NCBI GenBank assembly: GCA_022563455.1
Contig: JADFNI010000004.1
Span: 1-40,021 of the forward strand
Direction of reading: 5' to 3'
Length of the DNA stretch: 40,021 nt
Source of the DNA: Nanobdellota archaeon
Lineage (GTDB): Archaea > Nanobdellota > Nanobdellia > Pacearchaeales > GW2011-AR1
Part shown: one piece after another, positions 1 through 9,363 of the stretch
Position numbering within the stretch: position 1 is the first letter of the stretch
Layout of the letters: every line of letters begins with the position of its first letter
Translations under genes and position numbers: made by a program
The notes under the pieces: model-generated
Seen by the model: only the letters and a program-made list of their open reading frames with translations
Database searches by the model: none
Told to the model about the DNA's origin: nothing

Positions 1-136
1 ATAATATTGGATACACTTTATTTTCCTTATATACTGATCTTACGTATCTCTGTTACGCTTCCGGCAAATAAAAAGTTCGGTCATTGATGAGGAAATTAGG
101 GACATCAGAGTAAAAATTCAAGATAATTAGTATCTA

Positions 137-988
137 TCAGGGTTTGTCCCGAGTTAATATACTTTTAAGTTTAAGAGATGTTTCTTCATCTATCAGCCCG
201 GCATCCCGACACAATTCAACTGTTTTGAATGCCATTTGTAAATAAACAGCCCGATTCTCATCTTTTTTGCCCATAGAATCCAAATGTTTACGCACAGAAT
301 CAACATCACCCCGGGCAATTGAACCTGTTATGGCAGAAAAACCCGCTTCATCCCAACCTTCCAAAGCTGAACCAGCTAAATCGCTGATTATATTTTTCGG
401 TGATTCAACTTCCGCTTGTTCCATTAGCTCCTCTGAAACCGTTAGAAGTGTGTTGAGATATCCACTGGCAACTGTACATGCGGCATGATACAATGCTTTT
501 TTTCCTGTCTCGATCAAAAATGGTATGCCGCCTATAGACCTCACCAGCTCGGCAGCTTCCTCAGAGTTATTTCCCTCTACGCCGAAACGAACATCTCTGA
601 GTGGGAGTATTTTGTTTTGCGGGAACGAAGCAGCCGGATGTATTGACGCAATTTTGGCTCCCTTTTGCAAAAGTGAATCCAAAATTTTTGATTCCTGAAT
701 GCCAGATGTGTGAACTATTAGAGTTTCGGAATCAAATTTCGAGGTGGAGGCTAAGTTCGCTACTACATTTTCGAGACTATCATCCGGAACGGCTATGACG
801 ATCAGTTCACTATCTTCAGTTAGGATATTATAACTCGTTCCAAAGTTATCTGCGCCGACTATGTCAGCCAAAGATTTTGCGGATCCTTCAGACCCGCTTA
901 TGATAGCGGATGGGGTAAAACCGGCATCAACAAGCGAAACTAATATTGAACGACCCACTCGCCCTGCTCCGATGAGGGCAGCTTTTTT
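137..988 (-). CDS. Rossmann/DUF2520 domain protein, N-terminus lost at a junction
   Basis: This is a Rossmann-fold NAD(P)-binding protein with a C-terminal DUF2520 domain, related in architecture to reductases of the ProC/F420-NADP type; substrate unknown. The track starts at a GTG that is actually the Val of the nucleotide-binding motif: reading further upstream in frame gives KKAALIGAGRVGRS, so GxGxxG needs residues before position 958. DUF2520 hallmarks follow: VHTSG, IHPAASFPQ, ALYHAACTVASGYLNTL and AITGSIARGD. No ATG, GTG or TTG lies between 958 and the in-frame stop near 1046, so the true start is missing. Base composition is higher in G+C than the rest of the window. The neighbour on the other strand is also start-less at the same place. 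Family call good; the gene probably belongs to another organism or another locus. Confidence 0.8.
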   Translation of the reverse strand, partial: KKAALIGAGRVGRSILVSLVDAGFTPSAIISGSEGSAKSLADIVGADNFGTSYNILTEDSELIVIAVPDDSLENVVANLASTSKFDSETLIVHTSGIQESKILDSLLQKGAKIASIHPAASFPQNKILPLRDVRFGVEGNNSEEAAELVRSIGGIPFLIETGKKALYHAACTVASGYLNTLLTVSEELMEQAEVESPKNIISDLAGSALEGWDEAGFSAITGSIARGDVDSVRKHLDSMGKKDENRAVYLQMAFKTVELCRDAGLIDEETSLKLKSILTRDKP

Positions 989-998
989 ACTTGTGAGA
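980..998. other. Probable chimeric or recombination junction
   Basis: Two head-to-head reading frames both lose their 5' ends here. To the left, sampled lines contain roughly 40-50% G+C; to the right they are near one third, with a codon style (TTT, ATT, AAT, AGT) shared by the rest of the window. The minus-strand DUF2520 frame is recognisable up to the KKAALIG segment at ~988, and the plus-strand surface-protein frame has family-like sequence from CEINITT at ~992. The exact breakpoint cannot be fixed by eye. Confidence 0.6.
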
Positions 999-3970
999 TT
1001 AATATAACTACTAGGGAAGAGACTGAAGAAATTAATATTACTAGTTTAGCATATTATAAAAATAGCGCTTCATGGAGTGTATTTAACGATACATTTTTTT
1101 ATGGAGGATCAACTACTAACGCTGTTAATTTTTCTAAGACTGTAAATATTTCGTTTACTCCTACAAAAGAAAACGTTGGAAATTATACAATTAATTTTAG
1201 TGTGGATCCTGATGGGGGTGGGTCTACGGCTTATGAAGGAATTAGCATTTATGTTAATTGGACTGAAGACAGTGTCTCTCTTGGATCAATAGCTGATGTT
1301 ACCCTTTATGAAAATTATACTTTTTATGTAAGTGGGACTGATGACGATTTACTCATCCAGGATTTTAGTGTTCGAGATGAAAATTTAACTTTTGCGTCTA
1401 ATACTAGCTTTGTTAGCGTTACTCAACAAGGTCTTGGGAGCTTTCAGAATTTTATTAATTTGACTGTAGATATCAATTGGGATAATATTAGCTCTGAGGG
1501 AGACGCTAATTATTCGGTTCTTATTAATGTAACTGATGTTAATGGAAGTGTAGATTCTAAAGTATTTACTGTTGAAATACTCTCAGACGTTGCTGCAGAA
1601 TGGAACGAAAGTAAAATTTATATTAATGTTAGTAATGAAGGGGATGAAGTTTATATTAATCTAAGTGAATATGTTAACGATAACGATACTTTGACTTTCT
1701 CATATACAAATGATTCGAGGTTTGATAATTTTAGTTTGACGTCTGCTGGAATAGTTAATTTTACTTCGAGTGATGTTGATGTTGGATACCATAATATTAC
1801 CTTTAATGCATATGACGGAAAGTTGAATAGTTATCATATTTTTAATTTTACGATTTATAATGTTGATGATAATCCTTCAATTTCTAGTCTTACTCCTGCA
1901 GGAAGTAGCGTTAGTCCTCCTGGATCAATCAGTGAAGGGGATAGTATTTCTACTGCTGAAGATGATGAGGTAAATTTTACAATTCTTTTGAATGATGACG
2001 ATTTTTTAATTCCTAGTGGGCAAAAATCTCAATTTTATGATGAAAGTTTAAGTATAAATGTTAATGCAACAAATTCTACGGGTGGCGTGGTTGATTTGTT
2101 TAACTTTTCGTTTGTTAGTTCTGGGCCTGATCCTAATCAAGTTCAATATAAGGCCAATTTTACTCCTGATTTTACTCAGATTGAAAATTATACAATCGTT
2201 CTAAATATAACTGATGTTCTTGGGTTATCTGTTACTCGAACTTTTGGGTTTAATATAAGTTCAGTTAACGATGCCCCTAATTTGACTTCTTTTTCAAATC
2301 AAACTCAAACTATAAATGATACTTTTTATTTAGACATTAATGCAACAGACCAAGAAGATGGAAATGATACTCTTGGAGTTATAAATTTTACACTTAGTAA
2401 TTTGACTGTTGGAGGAGATTTTTTGAGTATTAATATTACTACTGGAGTTATTAATTTTAGTTTGAATGAAACTTATGTTGGTATTTGGGAATATAATGTT
2501 AGTGTTAATGATACTGGGGGGGCTGTTGATTATCAAATTTTTAGGTTGACAGTTTATGGATATCCGAACATTACAGATCCAATGGCAGACAACGTTTTTA
2601 ATTGGGTTGAGAATGTTGCTACAGGGGATTTATATTTTAACGTTTCCTATGGGGTTAATGATACTTTGCTCACCTATAAGATTTATATTGATAGGATAGT
2701 TTATTCAACCAACTCCAGTTTTAATTATACAGATTTGATAAATGATTCAAGTCTTCGGAATAATACGAATTTTACTCTTCATACAGGTAATAATTTTACC
2801 TGGAATTTTACACCAAATTTTACGGATGAAACATATTCATTATATAAGAACATTACATTGGTTGTTTTTAATCCAACTTATCCTGAATTTAATACTAGTC
2901 TGAATTGGAAGGTTAATATTAGTCATACAAATGCTCCGATGCGACAAATTAGTGGCGCTGGAATAGGAATTCTCCAGGCAGATTATAATAGTAATATTAA
3001 TCTTGTTATGAGCAAGTACTTTGTGGATGAAGATGTTGACGATCCTTTTTATAACCAGAACACTACGTTTTCTAAGAGTGATGGACATTCAGATATTTTC
3101 TTGAGTCATTCTAATGATTGGGATGTTAGTATTTTTACGAATATTAATTCTGCATTTTCAGGTTTTATTTCTATATTTGGAAGTGATGGTTCAACAAATG
3201 ATACTATTGAAAATATAGAGGTTGTGTTTATTGAGCCTACGACGACCCCAGCACCAGTATCTTCAGGAGGAGGAGGTGGAAAGACTAAGATTAAACATTT
3301 TTCATTGAAGCTAATTGTTCCAGATAATATTATTATTTCAGATCAGAATTTTATTGAAATTCCGTTTAAGATTCAAAACAATGGTCAAGTTGATTTTAGG
3401 GGAATTAACTTGACTAGTTATGTACAATTTAATAATGAGTTTACTGAAGATGTATCAATTTCTCTTGGGGAGGACTATATTGAAGAGTTGAAGTTTGGGC
3501 AAAGTGAAAATTTTACTCTGAGGATTAACGCTAATACTCAAAGATCTGGGAGGTATAAAGCTACAATCTATGCCAATGTAACTTCGCCTAAGTTTTCAGA
3601 TTTTGGAGATTTCTTTATCGAACTTAGAAAAACTAATGAAAGTGTTGCTGAACAGCTTCTGATTTTTACACAGAAGTTTCTTTCGGCAAATCCTGAATGT
3701 ATCGAACTTACAGAACTTCTTAGGGAGGCTAGGAGTTTGTTTGATATAGAAGATTTTTCAGGATCTGCAAGAATTGCAAGGGAGGTTACTGAAGCTTGTG
3801 AGGATTCAATAAGTTCTAATGAGCAAATCAGTTTTTCTGCAGGAGCTATTGTTGAAGAGAATCTCTATTACTTATCTTTTATGATGCTTACGTTATTTCT
3901 TGGAGGAATTATTTTTTATATCTATAAAAGAGTAAGGTTTAATAAATCTAAAATAGAGGACTACATATAA
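992..3970 (+). CDS. Large cell-surface protein with cadherin/Ig-like repeats, 5'-truncated
   Basis: This is an extracellular repeat protein, probably part of the cell envelope or an adhesin. The frame is open from ~950, and plausible protein (CEINITTREE...) begins at ~992, so the GTG at 1202 used by the track is not the real start; at least 992 residues are present and the signal peptide is missing. The body consists of beta-rich modules with recurring NITDV, NFTSS and SVNDAP phrases typical of cadherin-like or Ig-like repeats, and is packed with N-x-S/T sequons, consistent with N-glycosylation. A Pro/Gly linker (TTTPAPVSSGGGGGKTK) precedes a further beta domain with CARDB-like character. The C-terminus has one membrane helix (LYYLSFMMLTLFLGGIIFYIY) and a basic cytoplasmic tail. 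It is followed after 11 nt by moxR, suggesting one operon in which MoxR-DUF58-VWA may act on the envelope. Confidence 0.75.
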   Translation, partial: CEINITTREETEEINITSLAYYKNSASWSVFNDTFFYGGSTTNAVNFSKTVNISFTPTKENVGNYTINFSVDPDGGGSTAYEGISIYVNWTEDSVSLGSIADVTLYENYTFYVSGTDDDLLIQDFSVRDENLTFASNTSFVSVTQQGLGSFQNFINLTVDINWDNISSEGDANYSVLINVTDVNGSVDSKVFTVEILSDVAAEWNESKIYINVSNEGDEVYINLSEYVNDNDTLTFSYTNDSRFDNFSLTSAGIVNFTSSDVDVGYHNITFNAYDGKLNSYHIFNFTIYNVDDNPSISSLTPAGSSVSPPGSISEGDSISTAEDDEVNFTILLNDDDFLIPSGQKSQFYDESLSINVNATNSTGGVVDLFNFSFVSSGPDPNQVQYKANFTPDFTQIENYTIVLNITDVLGLSVTRTFGFNISSVNDAPNLTSFSNQTQTINDTFYLDINATDQEDGNDTLGVINFTLSNLTVGGDFLSINITTGVINFSLNETYVGIWEYNVSVNDTGGAVDYQIFRLTVYGYPNITDPMADNVFNWVENVATGDLYFNVSYGVNDTLLTYKIYIDRIVYSTNSSFNYTDLINDSSLRNNTNFTLHTGNNFTWNFTPNFTDETYSLYKNITLVVFNPTYPEFNTSLNWKVNISHTNAPMRQISGAGIGILQADYNSNINLVMSKYFVDEDVDDPFYNQNTTFSKSDGHSDIFLSHSNDWDVSIFTNINSAFSGFISIFGSDGSTNDTIENIEVVFIEPTTTPAPVSSGGGGGKTKIKHFSLKLIVPDNIIISDQNFIEIPFKIQNNGQVDFRGINLTSYVQFNNEFTEDVSISLGEDYIEELKFGQSENFTLRINANTQRSGRYKATIYANVTSPKFSDFGDFFIELRKTNESVAEQLLIFTQKFLSANPECIELTELLREARSLFDIEDFSGSARIAREVTEACEDSISSNEQISFSAGAIVEENLYYLSFMMLTLFLGGIIFYIYKRVRFNKSKIEDYI

Positions 3971-3981
3971 GGGTGAAACTA

Positions 3982-4947
3982 ATGGAAAAATCTAGTGAAC
4001 TAAGCGTTCAAAAAATGGTTAAAGAGATTGAAGATGAGATGTCTAGGGTTGTTGTTGGTCAAAAGGCTATTATTCGTGGGATAATTAGAGCAGTTATTTG
4101 TAATGGCCATGTGTTAGTAGAGGGTGTTCCTGGAGTTGCTAAAACTTTAATTGTTAAATCTATGGCTAAAATTCTTGGATGTGATATGAAGAGGATTCAG
4201 TTTACAGTGGATCTTCTTCCGACAGACATTACAGGTATTATGAGTTATACTCCCCAAAAAGGTTTTGAGATGATTAAAGGTCCAGTTTTTACAAATTTTG
4301 TTTTAGCTGACGAGATTAATCGTAGTCCTCCAAAAACTCAGTCAGCTTTGCTTGAAGCTATGCAGGAGGGCTCAGTTACAATTTCTAGAAAAACATATTC
4401 TCTTCCAAGCCCATTTTTTGTAATGGCAACGGAGAATCCTGTAGAGGTTAGTGGGGTTTATAATCTTCCTGAAGCTCAAATTGATAGATTTTTATTCAAA
4501 CTTTTGATTTCATATCCTGAGGATTTAGAAGAGCAAAAAGTTTTGAGTCAAAATATTACTATTCATGAGTTTGAAGATTATCAAATAAAAAGTATTCTTA
4601 ATCCTTCTAAAATTCTGGCTCTTCAGGAGGCTGCTCGTGAGGTTTTTGCATCGAAAACTATTGAAGAATATATAGTAAAAATAGTTAGGCAGACAAGGAG
4701 CAAGGACTTTGAATATTCAAAATACATTTCTTATGGAGCTAGTCCTAGGGCTTCTATTGCGCTTTATATTGCTTCTAAGGCTGAAGCTTTAATGAATGGC
4801 AGAACCTTTGTCACTCCAAAAGATGTAAATATGGTTGTTTATCCAGTTCTTCGGCATAGAATTATTTTAAACTATGAGGCAGAGGCAGAAAAAATAACTA
4901 CGGATAAGGTCATTAAACATATACTCGGTAAAGTAAGTGCGCCTTAA
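3982..4947 (+). CDS. moxR: MoxR-family AAA+ ATPase
   Basis: MoxR ATPases are chaperone-like AAA+ proteins that act with VWA-domain partners on protein complexes or the envelope. The Walker A motif is GVPGVAKT (about residue 52) and Walker B is LADEINRSPPKTQSALLEAM, with the NPVEVSGVYNLPEAQIDRF sensor region that defines the family; the C-terminal lid domain is present. The length of 321 aa is normal. I prefer ATG 3982 to the track's GTG 3973, because GGTGA at 3972-3976 then stands 5 nt ahead of the start as a Shine-Dalgarno site. It lies just after the surface-protein gene and directly before DUF58 and VWA genes, the standard MoxR operon order. Confidence 0.93.
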   Translation: MEKSSELSVQKMVKEIEDEMSRVVVGQKAIIRGIIRAVICNGHVLVEGVPGVAKTLIVKSMAKILGCDMKRIQFTVDLLPTDITGIMSYTPQKGFEMIKGPVFTNFVLADEINRSPPKTQSALLEAMQEGSVTISRKTYSLPSPFFVMATENPVEVSGVYNLPEAQIDRFLFKLLISYPEDLEEQKVLSQNITIHEFEDYQIKSILNPSKILALQEAAREVFASKTIEEYIVKIVRQTRSKDFEYSKYISYGASPRASIALYIASKAEALMNGRTFVTPKDVNMVVYPVLRHRIILNYEAEAEKITTDKVIKHILGKVSAP

Positions 4948-4948
4948 A

Positions 4949-5881
4949 ATGGGTAAAGATATTCCTCCAAGTGACGCTCCAGTATTGGATCATGGTAGCA
5001 AGTTTCTTATCAATTTTCCTCGTGCCATTAGTGAATTTGAAGGTGTGATAAAGAGTTTTCCAATGAAGAAAGTTATTTATCAATCTGTTTTTCAAGGAAG
5101 GGGCCTTGAATTTGATACCTATAGACAGTATACTCCTCAGGATGATTCTAACCTTCTTGATTGGATGGCAAGTCTTAGGGCAAATCAACTCTTAGCAAGA
5201 AAGTATGTTGAGGAAAGAAATCTGAATATTTATTTTTTGGTTGATGTAAGTAATAGTATGCTTTTTGGATCTAAAAATCGCTTGAAGTCTGAATATGTTG
5301 CGGAAGTTGTTGTGGCTTTAAGTCATTTTATTCTTGGCTCTGGGGATCGTGTTGGGTTGATACTTTTTAATGATGGAATTGTCAAAATCTTAAGACCAAC
5401 TAATAGTCGAACTCAACTTTTTCTTTTTATGAAGTTTTTAGCAGATCCAGAATTTTATGGAGGGGGTTTTGAGTTGGGAAATGCAATAGAATATGCATTG
5501 AATAATATTTCTTCAGATTATACTTCTTTTATTTTGGTATCTGATTTTATTAAAGTTCGTCGTGATACTGGGAGGAATCTTAAGCTTATTGGATCTAAAT
5601 TTGAAACAATGGCCATAATAGTTCGCGATCCAATGGACGAGATTTTACCAGATGTTCAGTATCAAATGTCTGTGCAAGATCCTTATTCTAGTAAGCAGAT
5701 GATTTTAGATTCAAAAATTGTTGCAGAAAAATTTAAATTAAGTGCAGCTAGACAGAAGGGAATTTTAAAAGATCTTTTTAAAAAATCAAAGATTGATTTT
5801 GTAGAATTGTTAACTAAGGATCATTTTGCTATTCCTATTGTAGTTTTTTTGAAAAATAGAGCTCTTGGTAGGAAGATATAA
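4949..5881 (+). CDS. DUF58 domain protein (MoxR partner, VWA-like)
   Basis: DUF58 proteins accompany MoxR ATPases and carry a degenerate or complete von Willebrand A fold. The family signature is clear: GRGLEFDTYRQYTPQDDSN then LLDWMASLRANQLLARKY, followed by a MIDAS-like DVSNSM and a VWA core ending with ILVSDF. There is no N-terminal membrane pair, unlike many bacterial DUF58 proteins, so this one is probably cytoplasmic. ATG 4949 follows the moxR stop by 1 nt; the track's GTG 4937 would overlap moxR by 11 nt. The stop overlaps the next start (TAATG), suggesting translational coupling. Substrate unknown. Confidence 0.9.
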   Translation: MGKDIPPSDAPVLDHGSKFLINFPRAISEFEGVIKSFPMKKVIYQSVFQGRGLEFDTYRQYTPQDDSNLLDWMASLRANQLLARKYVEERNLNIYFLVDVSNSMLFGSKNRLKSEYVAEVVVALSHFILGSGDRVGLILFNDGIVKILRPTNSRTQLFLFMKFLADPEFYGGGFELGNAIEYALNNISSDYTSFILVSDFIKVRRDTGRNLKLIGSKFETMAIIVRDPMDEILPDVQYQMSVQDPYSSKQMILDSKIVAEKFKLSAARQKGILKDLFKKSKIDFVELLTKDHFAIPIVVFLKNRALGRKI

Positions 5882-6807
5882 TGGAATTTTCATTTTTTTA
5901 CCCGCAATTTTTAGTAATGTTTTTTCTAGTTCCTTTTTTTATCTTAGTTTATTTTGGGAGTATCATGTTTAACAAGAAGAAAGCAGTTTTGTTTGCCAAT
6001 TTTGAAGCGATGGAAAGATTTTATGATATAGAGTTTTTTTCTAAAAATTTTTTGGCCCTTTATGCAAATATTGGTATTTTGATGATCTTTATACTTGCAC
6101 TTTCTGGTCTTACCGTATCTTTTGATGTAGATACAAGCTTGTTTTCCTATGTAATTTTAATTGATTCTTCAGGGAGTATGGCTACTACAGATGTTTTTCC
6201 AAGCAGGTTTGAGGCTGCGAAAATTGAGGCAAAGAATTTTGTAGATCTTCTTCCTCTGGGGGTGGAGGTCGGTATTATTGGATTTTCTGGAGACTCAGTG
6301 GTTTATCAGGAACTGGATAATTCAAAGCTGAAAGTTAAACTTGCAATTGACAATGTCGATTATGGGATTATTCAAGGTACAAATGTTTACAATGCATTAA
6401 TTAATTCAAATAAATTATTTGGGAATGATCAGTTGAAGTCAGTTATTTTAATAAGTGACGGGCAACTTAATGTTGGAGATGCTCCTCAAATTATTCGTTA
6501 TATTAATCGAAATAATCTTCTTGTTAATACTATAGCTGTTGGAACTATTGAAGGTGGGACTACAGAATTTAATACAATTTCTAAAGTTGATGAGGATTTT
6601 TTGAAAGCCTTGGCTTTTAATTCTGGAGGGCAATTTTTTAGAGTAACTGAAATTGATGGATTTGGGGATTCTTTTGAGTCCCTTATTAGGGAGACTAATA
6701 AATCTGTTACTATCGACTTGACAACATATTTATTAATTTTTGGAATAGGCTCGCTTTCGCTATTGTGGGTTATTCATTCGTTTAAATTTCGAGTTTTGCC
6801 ACTTTAA
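5881..6807 (+). CDS. Membrane-anchored VWA-domain protein (BatA/BatB-like)
   Basis: The third member of the MoxR-DUF58-VWA set. Two N-terminal membrane helices (about residues 7-28 and 58-80) precede a VWA domain with an intact MIDAS, DSSGSM near residue 95 and a TNVYNAL Thr segment, followed by ILISDGQLNVGD; a last helix near residue 280-298 (YLLIFGIGSLSLLWVIHS) anchors the C-terminus. This matches the topology of BatA/BatB proteins. It begins within the upstream stop codon (TAATG) and its 3' end overlaps the convergent MinD-like gene by 4 bp. Inference: the three-gene set assembles or remodels envelope proteins such as the adjacent surface protein. Confidence 0.9.
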   Translation: MEFSFFYPQFLVMFFLVPFFILVYFGSIMFNKKKAVLFANFEAMERFYDIEFFSKNFLALYANIGILMIFILALSGLTVSFDVDTSLFSYVILIDSSGSMATTDVFPSRFEAAKIEAKNFVDLLPLGVEVGIIGFSGDSVVYQELDNSKLKVKLAIDNVDYGIIQGTNVYNALINSNKLFGNDQLKSVILISDGQLNVGDAPQIIRYINRNNLLVNTIAVGTIEGGTTEFNTISKVDEDFLKALAFNSGGQFFRVTEIDGFGDSFESLIRETNKSVTIDLTTYLLIFGIGSLSLLWVIHSFKFRVLPL

Positions 6808-7610
6808 ATCTTGTAATCATCCTCGTAAAACTTTTCTCTTAAAATCATTCTATTGACTTTTTCTTTTCCTAAAAATTCTTTTAATGGAAGAATTCTTTGG
6901 AAGAAATTTGATCCTTCTGAAATTCCACATAAGGCTGAGGAGAAATTCTCTACTTCTCTTGCTACTACATTTCTTGAGTCTAAAATTGTTATTGGGATTT
7001 TTTTACTTAGTGCTTCTGCCATTTTTTTATGGTCTTTTATCTTTGCTAAAACTGGGATTTCAGACATTTCTTCAATTGTTCTTAGGTCAAATTCATGTTT
7101 TGGATTCCTTATTTTGTTTACAATAATACCTTCTATTGGTGTGTTTTGTTCCTTTGCTAATTTTGCTGCTTTTAATGTTGTTTTCAGAGTCACATTGTCT
7201 GGAGAAGTAATTAAATAGATTTTGTCTGCGGCAGCTATTACAGGTTTTAATTCTTCATAGTTTGGGCTTGAATCTAAGATAATAAAGTCATATCTTTTTT
7301 TGAATTTATTTATGATTTTTTTTAATTTTGAAGTATCTGCATCTCCTTTGTAGTGTAATGATGTAAGGATTATATCTACTCCGTTGCATTCGTAGATTGC
7401 ATTATGGACAGGAGTTCCTTCGAGCGCATCGTGTAAATTTATGTCATTTGTTAGGTCAAGATAGAGTCCTATGTTTGGGGCTGAAAAATTTGCATCAATC
7501 AATAAAACTTTTTTATCAAAATTTTTTACAAGAGAGGTTGCTGTTTCTAGAGCTAGTGTTGTTTTTCCTACACCTCCTTTAATTGACACAAATGCTAACA
7601 CGTTACCCAT
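6804..7610 (-). CDS. MinD/ParA-type P-loop ATPase
   Basis: A SIMIBI-class ATPase of the MinD/ParA/Mrp group. The deviant Walker A is KGGVGKTT (residues 11-18), followed by LLIDANFSAPNIGLYL (switch I/A' region) and FIILDSSPNYEEL (Walker B). Residues IIVNKIRNP correspond to the nucleotide-specificity loop. The C-terminal ~50 residues (KEKVNRMILREKFYEDDYKI) may form an amphipathic tail, as MinD uses for membrane binding. A strong Shine-Dalgarno GAGGTGA lies three bases upstream of the ATG on the minus strand. No ParB or MinE partner is visible nearby, so the cargo (division, chromosome, surface structure) is unknown. Confidence 0.85.
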   Translation of the reverse strand: MGNVLAFVSIKGGVGKTTLALETATSLVKNFDKKVLLIDANFSAPNIGLYLDLTNDINLHDALEGTPVHNAIYECNGVDIILTSLHYKGDADTSKLKKIINKFKKRYDFIILDSSPNYEELKPVIAAADKIYLITSPDNVTLKTTLKAAKLAKEQNTPIEGIIVNKIRNPKHEFDLRTIEEMSEIPVLAKIKDHKKMAEALSKKIPITILDSRNVVAREVENFSSALCGISEGSNFFQRILPLKEFLGKEKVNRMILREKFYEDDYKI

Positions 7611-7658
7611 CTTTCACCTCATCTAGAATAATTGTTTTAGGTATTTAAATTTGATGGA

Positions 7659-9359
7659 CTAAAGTTCTTTAAACTTTAAATTTCCAGAAATAAGTTTTCT
7701 TAGGATATCTTCAATTGAATCTATTGAAATTCTTTTTTGTTCTCCATTATCTCTGTTTCTTATTGTAACATCTGAGTTAATTATTGAATCGTTGTCTATT
7801 GTTATACAAAATGGTGTTCCTATTTCATCGTTTCTTGCGTATCTTCTTCCAATTGAACCTGTTTCATCGTAAGTTGCATTAAAATTTTCCTTAAGAGAAT
7901 TATAGATCTTCATTGAGATTTTTACCAAATTTTTGTCTTTTTTGACAAGGGGTAAAATTGCTACTTTTATCGGGGAAAGTAATGGGTTTAATTTAAGAAT
8001 AATATTCTTTTTTTCTGAATTGCTATATGCTTCGAGCATGAAAACAATGAAAGCTCTTTCCACTCCCAGGGATGGCTCAGCGACTACCATCGGTAGAATT
8101 TTTTTAGAATTTCCAGTAATTATTTTAAGATCTTTTTTGGAAAATTTTTCATGTTCTTCTAAATCATAAGTTCCTCGATCTGCAATTCCTTCCAATTCCT
8201 TCCAGCCAAAAGGAAATTCATATTCTATATCCCAAGTGTCTGTTGCATAATGGGATTTTTCTTCTTTGGTATGTTGTCTAAGTCTAAAGTTATTGATATT
8301 TGCTCCTAGGCCGATGAACCAATTAAGTTCTGTTGCTAACCAGTAAGCGTGCCATGGGAGTTTGATAAGCGAATTTTTCAGTGCAGCTGAGATTTTCATT
8401 TTAATTGGGTCAAGGTTTTTTTCTTGCATTTGGCTAGAGTAAATATTTACTTTTAAATTTTGAATTTTTTTAAGATCTTGTGGAACTTCTTCGGATTTTT
8501 CTGGATCAATAAAATATTCTATTTCCATTTGTTCGAATTCTCTGCATCTAAAGATAAAATTTCTCGGAGCGATTTCGTTTCTAAAACTTTTACCTATTTG
8601 GGCAATTCCAAATGGAAGTTTTAATCTTGCATTTTCTTGAACTAATTTAAAGTTTGAAAATATTAATTGGGCTGTTTCAGGTCTTAGGTATGCTAAGGTT
8701 GAATCGTCTTTTATTGGGCCGACAAGAGTAGTAAACATTGGGTTGAATTCTCCTTTGGACTCAAGTTCTCCGTCGCATTTTTCACAAGTGGCAGTATCTA
8801 GTTCATGTTTATCTACTTTTGATTTTGTGCCACATTTTTTACAAACTACTGCGATGTCCACAAAACTTCTGACATGGCCAGATGCTTCCCATACTTTTGG
8901 ATTAGTAATTATACTTCCATCTATTCCTACAATGTCCATTCTTTTTTGAACGTGAAATTTCCACCACGCTTTTTTGATGTTATTTTTAAATTCTGTTCCT
9001 AGATGTCCATAGTCCCAAAATCCTGCAAGGCCTCCATATATCTCTCCTGAAGGATAGACAAACCCTTTTCTTTTACAAAAATTAGTTAGTTCTTCAATTG
9101 ATATTTTGATATTTGTTGTTTTGAATATATTGCTTGATTTTTCTTTTTCTTTTTCCATCGAATTTTTTATTGATTTTGTTTTATGACTCTTCGAATCACG
9201 AGAACTTTCATCAAGGTATTCTTTTGCTTTTTTTTCTGCTTCGCTTTTATCTTTTCCTAAGTAAGCCAATGTTTTTGCTTTTACTTTTCCATCAACTCTT
9301 ACACTTTTTCGAAGGTAGTAATAGACACTCCCTTTGATTGTCTTTTTAACTATGAACAT
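7659..9359 (-). CDS. glyS: Glycyl-tRNA synthetase with an extra N-terminal domain
   Basis: Charges tRNA-Gly with glycine (class IIa, archaeal/eukaryal alpha2 type). From about residue 85 the protein is standard: FCKRKGFVYPSGEIYGGLAGFWDYGHLG, a CxxC...CxxC zinc-ribbon insertion (CKKCGTK...CEKCDGE), motif 2 FRNEIAPRNFIFRCREFEQME, motif 3 around EPSLGVERAFIVFMLEAY, and an anticodon-binding domain at the C-terminus. The first ~50 residues (MFIVKKTIKGSVYYYL...LAYLGK) are not part of normal GlyRS; they resemble the small KGKxYYYLVxSxRxxGKV element that I recall at the start of some archaeal Fic and transposase-like proteins. A charged linker follows. A TATA-like CTTTTAAATA ~25 nt upstream supports the 9359 start and hence the extension. 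Confidence 0.93.
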   Translation of the reverse strand: MFIVKKTIKGSVYYYLRKSVRVDGKVKAKTLAYLGKDKSEAEKKAKEYLDESSRDSKSHKTKSIKNSMEKEKEKSSNIFKTTNIKISIEELTNFCKRKGFVYPSGEIYGGLAGFWDYGHLGTEFKNNIKKAWWKFHVQKRMDIVGIDGSIITNPKVWEASGHVRSFVDIAVVCKKCGTKSKVDKHELDTATCEKCDGELESKGEFNPMFTTLVGPIKDDSTLAYLRPETAQLIFSNFKLVQENARLKLPFGIAQIGKSFRNEIAPRNFIFRCREFEQMEIEYFIDPEKSEEVPQDLKKIQNLKVNIYSSQMQEKNLDPIKMKISAALKNSLIKLPWHAYWLATELNWFIGLGANINNFRLRQHTKEEKSHYATDTWDIEYEFPFGWKELEGIADRGTYDLEEHEKFSKKDLKIITGNSKKILPMVVAEPSLGVERAFIVFMLEAYSNSEKKNIILKLNPLLSPIKVAILPLVKKDKNLVKISMKIYNSLKENFNATYDETGSIGRRYARNDEIGTPFCITIDNDSIINSDVTIRNRDNGEQKRISIDSIEDILRKLISGNLKFKEL

Positions 9360-9363
9360 AGTT

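Noticed and set aside
1-136. C/D box RNA (TGATGA at 87)
   Set aside because: No matching D box at the needed distance on the same strand; nothing else supportable in this stretch.
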